Under the pieces are notes generated by a model that had not been told where the DNA came from, searched no databases, and saw nothing but the letters and a program-made list of their open reading frames with translations. Both the position numbers and the translations under genes were made by a program. Positions 1-5,170 of a DNA stretch of 5,170 nucleotides are shown piece by piece. Source of the stretch: an uncultured Bacteroidales bacterium. Its GTDB lineage: Bacteria > Bacteroidota > Bacteroidia > Bacteroidales > Paludibacteraceae. Where the stretch lies: positions 1 through 5,170 of the forward strand of contig CAIWIS010000189.1 of assembly GCA_903912795.1 (NCBI GenBank), read 5' to 3'. Position 1 is the stretch's first letter. Each line of letters starts with the position of its first letter.

Positions 1-831
1 AGTAAAAACAATACCATTGGTGTTATCGTACCCGAAATTATTCATTATTTTTTCTCTTCCATTCTGTCGGGTATTGAGCAAGTAGCTAACGATGAGGGTT
101 TTAATGTAATTCTTTGTCAGTCCGACGAAAAATACGAGAAAGAAATTAGTAATACCAAAGCTTTAGTTGCTACACGTGTATCGGGTGTGCTTGCGTCGTT
201 GGCAAAAACCACTACCGATTATACGCATTACCGAGAGATAATGGAGAGTGATATACCATTGGTTTTTTTCGACCGTATTTGTATCGATTTAAATACCGAC
301 CGTGTAGTTGTGGATGATTATGCGGGTGCTTTTGCTGCCGTTGAATATCTGATTCAAACGGGTTGTAAACGTATAGCTTTTTATACTTCGCCCTTACACC
401 TCGAGATTTCAAAAAATCGCAAAAATGGATATTTGGATGCTTTGCGAAAATATAATATTTCTTTTGATGATTCGCTTATTAAAGTGTGTGATACGCGCGA
501 AGAGGCTATTATTATAACTCCGGAAATACTCGATAGGCCTGATCGTCCGGATGGTTTTTTCTCCACCAACGACCACTGTGCAGCTGGAATTCTGTATGCA
601 TGTAAACTAGCTAAACTCCGAGTGCCCGACGATGTTGCCATTATGGGATTCTCGGATGGTGAACTTGCTAAAGCCTGCGACCCAATGCTTAGTACTGTGG
701 AACAGCATGGTTACGAAATGGGACGCCATGCCGCGAAACTATTAATTGATAAAATTAATGGAGTGACTCGTGGCCAGTATAAAAATAAAATTGTGAAAAC
801 GAATCTGATTATTCGCGGCACAACTCGCTAA
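1..831 (+). CDS. LacI-family transcriptional regulator, 5'-truncated by window edge
   Basis: The frame is open from base 1 to a TAA at 829-831, giving 276 residues. LacI regulators are about 340 residues, so roughly the first 60 (the helix-turn-helix and hinge helix) lie upstream. What is visible is the periplasmic-binding-protein-like sensor domain. It opens with the typical first strand (NTIGVIVPEI, residues 4-13) and FFSSILSGIEQVA. It continues with IPLVFFDR (85-92), VVVDDYAGAFAAVEYL (about 103-118), GCKRIAFYT, FFSTNDHCAAG (about 186-196) and VPDDVAIMGFSDGE followed by STVEQHGYEMGR (about 208-242). It ends with the family-typical LIIRGTTR. A GTG at 187 could be mistaken for the start, but coding similarity continues well before it. 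The gene abuts a sugar transporter 3 bases downstream, so it probably controls and is co-transcribed with this maltose cluster. The effector is not readable from the sequence; maltose or a related glucoside is inferred from context. Confidence 0.95.
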   Translation, partial: SKNNTIGVIVPEIIHYFFSSILSGIEQVANDEGFNVILCQSDEKYEKEISNTKALVATRVSGVLASLAKTTTDYTHYREIMESDIPLVFFDRICIDLNTDRVVVDDYAGAFAAVEYLIQTGCKRIAFYTSPLHLEISKNRKNGYLDALRKYNISFDDSLIKVCDTREEAIIITPEILDRPDRPDGFFSTNDHCAAGILYACKLAKLRVPDDVAIMGFSDGELAKACDPMLSTVEQHGYEMGRHAAKLLIDKINGVTRGQYKNKIVKTNLIIRGTTR

Positions 832-834
832 AAA

Positions 835-2163
835 ATGCTGAAAATGAAAGAAAAGTTAAGTTTCGGTCAAATTTGGAATATGAGTTTTGGATTTCTCGGA
901 ATTCAATTTGGTTTTGCGTTGCAGAATGGAAATGCATCACGCATACTTATGACTTTTGGTGCAGATGTACATCACTTAAGTTGGTTTTGGTTGGTAGCTC
1001 CAATAACCGGTATGCTTATACAGCCAATAGTAGGATATATGAGCGATCGTACGTGGACAAAAATTGGTCGCCGTCGTCCTTATTTTTTGGTTGGTGCCAT
1101 ACTCACAAGTATTGCCTTGATTTTAATGCCAAATGCACCCCATTTATCAAATATTATTGCCCCCATGTTTGTAGGAGGTGGTTTACTTATGATTATGGAT
1201 GCATCTATAAATATATCAATGGAGCCTTTCAGAGCATTAGTAGCCGATAAATTACCCGAAAAACAGCACACATTAGGCTTTTCAATTCAAACCCTTTTAA
1301 TTGGAATTGGCGCTGTTTTGGGCTCGTGGTTACCATATATGCTTGGCAATTGGTTTGGCGTATCAAAAGAAGCGGGCGAAAGTGGATTGGTGCCCGACAA
1401 TGTAACTTATTCCTTTTATTTTGGCGCTTTTGTATTGATATCAAGTGTTTTATGGACAGTTTTCACTACTACGGAATATCCATCCGAGGAACTCGAAATG
1501 GAAAATCAACCTGAAACGAAGCAAAGGTTTTTTATACCGCCCATAATGATGCAATTATTGCTTGTTCAATTTTTTTCGTGGTTTGCTTTGTTTTCAATGT
1601 GGGTGTATACTACTCCAGCAGTGGCACTTAAGTTTTTTGGAACAACAGATCCGAGTTCAGAAGCATTTCAAGAAGCTGGCAACTGGGTTGGAATCTTGTT
1701 TGGTGTGTATAATGCAGTTTCTGCTTTATTGGCCATGTCGTTGCCCGTTATGGCAAAACGTTTTGGAAAAAAACAAACACATTCGATAGCACTTTTTATT
1801 GGTGCTTTATCATTATTGTCGTTTTTAATTTTCAAAGATTCGGATTATTTAATTATACCCATGATTGGAATTGGCATAGCGTGGGCAAGTATATTAGCAA
1901 TGCCTTATGCCATGTTAGCCAACTCAATACCAGCCAATAAAATGGGTATGTATATGGGACTTTTTAATATGTCTATTACCATTCCACAAATCATAAGTGG
2001 TATAACTACAGGCATAATTTTAAAATATTGGTTCAACGATAACCCAGTTTTGTGTATAGTTATGGCTGGTGTGTCGTTTCTTATTGCGAGCGGATTAGCT
2101 CTATTGATAAAGGACGACAGACAACTGACGACCGTCAACAGCAAAGCGAATAACAATAAATAA
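835..2163 (+). CDS. MFS sugar transporter, SLC45-like (probable maltose:cation symporter)
   Basis: This is a 442-residue inner-membrane protein with about twelve hydrophobic segments, near 14-33, 47-69, 84-99, 108-126, 147-170, 194-213, 239-260, 283-303, 315-333, 337-360, 374-395 and 404-425. The loop between segments 2 and 3 carries the MFS signature GYMSDR (67-72) followed by GRRRP (78-82), the form seen in SLC45/GPH-type disaccharide carriers. Other family-like stretches are PFRALVAD (131-138), AWASILAMPYAMLA (349-362) and GMYMGLFNMSITIPQI (371-386). The expected role is import of intact maltose, matching the cytoplasmic GH65 protein downstream. The start at 835 is 3 bases after the regulator stop. 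An in-frame ATG at 844 is an equally possible start, and neither has a Shine-Dalgarno site, as is usual in Bacteroidota. The last residues, from about 427, are polar and low-complexity and are encoded largely by repeat DNA, so the native C-terminus may once have been shorter. Substrate is inferred from neighbours; sucrose or another disaccharide is possible. Confidence 0.92.
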   Translation: MLKMKEKLSFGQIWNMSFGFLGIQFGFALQNGNASRILMTFGADVHHLSWFWLVAPITGMLIQPIVGYMSDRTWTKIGRRRPYFLVGAILTSIALILMPNAPHLSNIIAPMFVGGGLLMIMDASINISMEPFRALVADKLPEKQHTLGFSIQTLLIGIGAVLGSWLPYMLGNWFGVSKEAGESGLVPDNVTYSFYFGAFVLISSVLWTVFTTTEYPSEELEMENQPETKQRFFIPPIMMQLLLVQFFSWFALFSMWVYTTPAVALKFFGTTDPSSEAFQEAGNWVGILFGVYNAVSALLAMSLPVMAKRFGKKQTHSIALFIGALSLLSFLIFKDSDYLIIPMIGIGIAWASILAMPYAMLANSIPANKMGMYMGLFNMSITIPQIISGITTGIILKYWFNDNPVLCIVMAGVSFLIASGLALLIKDDRQLTTVNSKANNNK

Positions 2164-2212
2164 CGGTGAAGCTTAATAACAACAAATAACAGCAAAGCAA
2201 ATAACAAATAAT
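2137..2212 (+). repeat. Imperfect tandem repeat, three copies of about 25 bases, spanning the transporter stop codon
   Basis: Three related units follow one another, beginning near 2137 (AACAGCAAAGCGAATAACAA), 2162 (AACGGTGAAGCTTAATAACA) and 2188 (AACAGCAAAGCAAATAACAA). Units 1 and 3 agree at 19 of their first 20 bases with a 51-base offset; unit 2 is more diverged and carries one extra base. The tract is extremely poor in T within the units and rich in AAC/AAT triplets. Just upstream, 2113-2136 is a related GAC/AAC-rich stretch (GACAACTGACGACCG in its core) resembling simple intergenic repeats that I recall from Bacteroidota genomes. The tract encodes the C-terminal tail of the transporter, includes its stop at 2161-2163 and fills nearly all of the 52-base gap to the GH65 start. 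No strong hairpin is seen in it, so a terminator role is not supported. Confidence 0.7.
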
Positions 2213-2215
2213 ATT

Positions 2216-4522
2216 ATGAACAAATACCTACAACACGACCCTTGGTGTATTATCGAAGACGGTTTTCACGAAAGTAAACAATTAGAATCTGAAAGTATTT
2301 TCAGTTTGGGCAATGGATATATTGGTCAACGTGGAAACTTTGAAGAATATTATTCGGGTGAAAAAATGATAGGCTCTTACATTGGAGGAATATATTATCC
2401 AGAACCTGCGGAGCATGGTATTTGGAAAAATGGATATGCCGACACCAATGATAAAATTGTGAATGCCCCTAATTGGAATATTATTTCGGTGCGCTTAAAC
2501 GACGAACGTTTAGATTTGGCAAGCTGGGATGTGAAAAACTTTAAACGTACATTGAATATGCGCGAAGGTTTTTTGGAACGAAGTTTTGAAGCCACCAACT
2601 TTAAAGGTCATCGTATACAAGTTACGGTTAAGCGCTTTTTGAGTATGGCCGATACCGAATCGGCAGCAATAAGCTATACAGTTAAATCATTGAATTTCGA
2701 TGGTCATATTTCGTTTTTACCTCTTATCGACGGCGATGTGCGAAATAAACTTACAAATTACGACGAGCCTTTTTGGAATGTGCTTCAAACTAAAACCGAA
2801 AAAGATGTATGCCACCTTTGGGCGCAAACCCGACGAATTGATTTTCACGTTTGTGGAGCTCTTACTTTTTCGTTTTATAAAAATAACGAACTTTTAAATG
2901 TAAATCCAACCAAAATTGAAAAGGAAAAAGTGGCAGGTTTTAGTGTTGGAACTGATGTTCGAACTGGTGATACCGTTTGTTTGAACAAGTATGTTGCCAT
3001 TTTAAGTTCATTAAATCATCCTCGCGAAGAATTAACTACTTGTGCACGCGAAAAAGTAAAATTGTCGCGTGATAAAGGTTGGAATCAACTTTTTGCAGAG
3101 CATGCTGCCGTTTGGGACGAAAAATGGAAACAATCGGACGTAATTATTGACGGCGACCTCGAAGCACAACAAGCCATTCGTTTTAGTATTTTTCAGCTTA
3201 ATCAAACTTATAACGGTAACGATGCGCGTTTAAATATTAGTCCAAAAGGGTTTACAGGTGAGAAATATGCTGGTGCAACTCGTTGGGATACCGAAGCTGT
3301 TTGCGTTCCTTTTTATTTGTGTACTGCTCCGCAGCATGTATCCAAAAATCTGCTGCTTTATCGATATCGTCATTTGCAGAAAGCAATTATTAATGCCAAA
3401 AAACTAGGTTTCGAAAATGGGGCAGCGCTCTTTCCGTTGGCTACTTTTAATGGTAGCGAGAGTCATAACGAGTGGGAATTGTCGTTCGAGGAAATTCACC
3501 GTAATGGCTTAATTGCTTATGCTATATATAATTATGTGAAATATACCGGCGACGAAAGTTACTTAACTGATTATGGATTACGAGTGCTTATTGCCTTGTC
3601 GCGCTTTTGGTCGCAGCGTGTTAGTGTTTCGGAGGAAAAAAAGAAATTTGTAATTTTAGGTGTTACCGGACCAAATATGTACGAAAATAATGTAAATAAT
3701 AATTGGTTTACAAATTATATTGCTGTTTGGACATTGAAGTATACGTTGGAATGTATTGATAAAGTAAAAAAGAACGATTTTGTAAAATTCGAAGATTTAA
3801 TTCATGAAATAGGTTTTTTGAATGACGAAACTTTTCGTTGGAAAGATATTATCAAAAATATGTATTATCCAACAGACAAAGAGTTGGGAATATTTGTTCA
3901 GCAAGGTGGTTTTTTAGATAAAACGCTAATTAAGGTAATTGATATTCCCGAAGATCAACGTCCTGTAAATCAGCATTGGACTTGGGATAGGATTTTGCGT
4001 TCGTCAGTAATTAAGCAAGCCGATGTGGTGCAGGGCTTGTATCTTTTCGAAGAGTTTTTTGATTTGAAAACCCTCACTGCAAATTTTAATTTTTACGAAC
4101 CACTCACGGTACATGAGTCGTCGGTGTCGGCTTCAACACATTCAATAGTGGCAAGTGCCATTGGCGATAAACAAAAAGCGTATGATTTGTATCTTCAAAC
4201 TGCTCGACTTGATTTGGACGATTACAATAACGAAGTGTCCGAAGGATTGCACATTACAAGTATGGCTGGCACTTGGTTAGCTATTGTTCAGGGTTTTGGT
4301 GGTATGCGCGTAAAAGATAATAAATTGCATTTCAGTCCACATATACCTGATAAATGGGTTTCGTTTGCGTTCAATATTCGTTTTCGCGAAAATCAATTGA
4401 ATATACGTGTCGAAAAAAATAGCACTATCATTCATAATTTAAAAGGCGATAATATTGAATTATATATTGATGGTAAGCTTATTGAAGTTTTAGCAAATAG
4501 TCAACGGGAGGTGAAGATTTAG
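2216..4522 (+). CDS. GH65 maltose phosphorylase homologue with Met at the catalytic-acid position
   Basis: This is a 768-residue protein without a signal peptide, so cytoplasmic, and of normal length for GH65 phosphorylases. Domain order is an N-terminal beta-sandwich (about 9-268), a linker with helices (about 269-315), an (alpha/alpha)6 catalytic barrel (about 320-690) and a small C-terminal beta domain (about 695-760). Family motifs include LGNGYIGQRGNFEE (31-44), RWDTE (356-360), HNEWELSFEEIHRNG (417-431, the loop typical of maltose-specific members), KQAD (600-603), VHESS (632-636), THS (641-643) and GLHITSMAGTWLAIVQGFGGMR (from 677). Known members convert maltose plus phosphate to glucose and beta-glucose 1-phosphate. 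The key oddity is TGPNMYENN (484-492): the Glu expected before Tyr, equivalent to the proposed general acid Glu487 of Lactobacillus brevis maltose phosphorylase, is Met488 (ATG at 3677-3679). The frame is intact and the rest is well conserved, so this is not an obvious pseudogene. Family membership is secure; activity as a maltose phosphorylase is uncertain. The gene lies 52 bases after the transporter, in a likely operon. Confidence 0.93.
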   Translation: MNKYLQHDPWCIIEDGFHESKQLESESIFSLGNGYIGQRGNFEEYYSGEKMIGSYIGGIYYPEPAEHGIWKNGYADTNDKIVNAPNWNIISVRLNDERLDLASWDVKNFKRTLNMREGFLERSFEATNFKGHRIQVTVKRFLSMADTESAAISYTVKSLNFDGHISFLPLIDGDVRNKLTNYDEPFWNVLQTKTEKDVCHLWAQTRRIDFHVCGALTFSFYKNNELLNVNPTKIEKEKVAGFSVGTDVRTGDTVCLNKYVAILSSLNHPREELTTCAREKVKLSRDKGWNQLFAEHAAVWDEKWKQSDVIIDGDLEAQQAIRFSIFQLNQTYNGNDARLNISPKGFTGEKYAGATRWDTEAVCVPFYLCTAPQHVSKNLLLYRYRHLQKAIINAKKLGFENGAALFPLATFNGSESHNEWELSFEEIHRNGLIAYAIYNYVKYTGDESYLTDYGLRVLIALSRFWSQRVSVSEEKKKFVILGVTGPNMYENNVNNNWFTNYIAVWTLKYTLECIDKVKKNDFVKFEDLIHEIGFLNDETFRWKDIIKNMYYPTDKELGIFVQQGGFLDKTLIKVIDIPEDQRPVNQHWTWDRILRSSVIKQADVVQGLYLFEEFFDLKTLTANFNFYEPLTVHESSVSASTHSIVASAIGDKQKAYDLYLQTARLDLDDYNNEVSEGLHITSMAGTWLAIVQGFGGMRVKDNKLHFSPHIPDKWVSFAFNIRFRENQLNIRVEKNSTIIHNLKGDNIELYIDGKLIEVLANSQREVKI

Positions 4523-4607
4523 ATTGCCCCCACATGTTGATAATAATAGAATTTTAGAACGCATATAAAGCAAATTTTCATAATTTTCAGTTTCTAATTT
4601 TTCGTTC

Positions 4608-5170
4608 ATGAAAAAATCTGTAATTTTTATAGTTTTACTTGCGTGTATTTTGCAAGTTTCAGCCAAAAAACAACAAATATTAGTTCAGCGCCTTGAGCCA
4701 ACATTTTGGTGGACTGATATGAAAAACTCCGAGTTACAATTGATGATTTACGGGCAAGGATTGAGTGCCGCTGACTTTAAAGTAAATTATTTTGGTGTTT
4801 CTGTTTTACGTAAGGAGCTGACTGATAATCCAAATTATGTGTTTTTGTACCTCAATATTGCTAAAAATACAAAGCCAGGAAAATTCTTAATTCAGGTTCA
4901 AAATGGAAAACAAAGTCAAAGCCTGACTTATGAACTGAAAACTCGCCGAAATGGTTCAGCTCAGCGAACCAGTTTTACCGAAGCCGATGCTGTATATTTG
5001 CTTATGCCTGACCGCTTTGCTAATGGAAATACGGCTAATGATTCAATTAAAGGCTATTTGCAGGGCGTAAATCGTTCCATTCCGGGTGCACGTCATGGTG
5101 GTGATTTTGAAGGCATTATATCAAAAGTTCCCTATATGGCTGATTTAGGGATTACTGCACTTTGGACAAC
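4608..5170 (+). CDS. susA: SusA-like GH13 cyclomaltodextrinase/neopullulanase, 3'-truncated by window edge
   Basis: The frame opens at ATG 4608 and runs off the window after 187 complete codons. Residues 1-19 look like a Sec signal peptide: KK at 2-3, a hydrophobic core (VIFIVLLACIL) and a likely signal peptidase I cut after VSA (17-19), giving a periplasmic enzyme. Residues about 22-112 (ILVQRLEPTFWWTDMKNSEL and onward) match the N-terminal beta-sandwich of Bacteroidota cyclomaltodextrinases. The GH13 barrel starts near 126 with DAVYLLMPDRFANGN (127-141), followed by NDS, an acidic/Asn-rich region that binds calcium in relatives, then ARHGGDFEGI (161-170) and MADLGITALWT (177-187) around the second barrel strand. 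The catalytic Asp and Glu residues are all beyond the window end, so activity cannot be judged here. The expected role is hydrolysis of maltodextrins, cyclodextrins or pullulan to maltose-sized products for the transporter upstream. Related alternatives are a general alpha-amylase or neopullulanase. The gap to the GH65 gene is 85 bases. Confidence 0.9.
   Translation, partial: MKKSVIFIVLLACILQVSAKKQQILVQRLEPTFWWTDMKNSELQLMIYGQGLSAADFKVNYFGVSVLRKELTDNPNYVFLYLNIAKNTKPGKFLIQVQNGKQSQSLTYELKTRRNGSAQRTSFTEADAVYLLMPDRFANGNTANDSIKGYLQGVNRSIPGARHGGDFEGIISKVPYMADLGITALWT

Noticed and set aside
187..831. GTG at 187 as the start of a 214-residue protein
   Set aside because: The frame is open to base 1 and the upstream 62 codons encode the conserved first part of the LacI sensor domain (NTIGVIVPEI and FFSSILSGIEQVA), so this is an internal codon of a truncated gene.
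2169..2176. AAGCTT palindrome in the gap before the GH65 gene as a LacI operator
   Set aside because: Symmetry covers only six bases, it lacks the central CG with longer flanking arms typical of LacI-family operators, and it falls inside the middle repeat unit.
4506..4513. GGAGG-like Shine-Dalgarno sequence near the end of the GH65 gene
   Set aside because: It lies inside codons for the last residues of the GH65 protein, with no start codon at suitable distance; the next gene starts about 95 bases later.
4523..4607. Bacteroidota-type promoter before the GH13 gene (TAATTTTC at 4581-4588 against TAnnTTTG)
   Set aside because: The -7-like box matches seven of eight positions, but no TTG is found about 20 bases upstream. 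The region is AT-rich enough for such matches to arise by chance. No terminator hairpin or clear operator palindrome is seen in this gap either.
4620..4649. Lipoprotein signal (Cys13 in LLAC) in the GH13 protein
   Set aside because: LLAC is a weak lipobox with Leu at the -2 position, the hydrophobic stretch before it is short, and no acidic export signal follows the Cys. Signal peptidase I cleavage after VSA (17-19) fits better, in line with periplasmic SusA.

Overview
This window carries part of a maltose/maltodextrin utilisation operon from a member of the Bacteroidota. The assignment rests on low-GC DNA, absence of Shine-Dalgarno sites before the starts, and gene content typical of that phylum: a LacI-type regulator, an SLC45-like sugar MFS transporter, a GH65 maltose-phosphorylase homologue and a SusA-like GH13 enzyme. 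No genus can be named from the sequence alone. All four genes lie on the + strand.

Layout: 1-831 is the 3' part of a LacI-family regulator whose DNA-binding end lies upstream of the window. After 3 bases comes an MFS sugar transporter (835-2163). A short imperfect tandem repeat (about 2137-2212) covers the last codons of the transporter and almost all of the gap before the next gene. A full-length GH65 protein follows (2216-4522), then an 85-base gap without a clear promoter or terminator. The last gene is the 5' part of a secreted GH13 cyclomaltodextrinase/neopullulanase (4608 to the window end, continuing beyond it).

Inferred pathway: the secreted GH13 enzyme cuts maltodextrins outside the cytoplasm, the MFS protein brings maltose across the inner membrane, the GH65 protein would split it with phosphate to glucose and beta-glucose 1-phosphate, and the LacI protein would sense sugar and control the set.

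Two things do not fit this standard picture. The GH65 protein has Met488 where the family's catalytic general acid Glu is expected (TGPNMYEN instead of TGPNEYEN), along with other departures near the active site. The beta-phosphoglucomutase gene often found between transporter and GH65 gene in related loci is absent, and repeat DNA fills that position. Together these suggest that the GH65 protein here may not be an ordinary maltose phosphorylase. That is a hypothesis, not a demonstrated fact.
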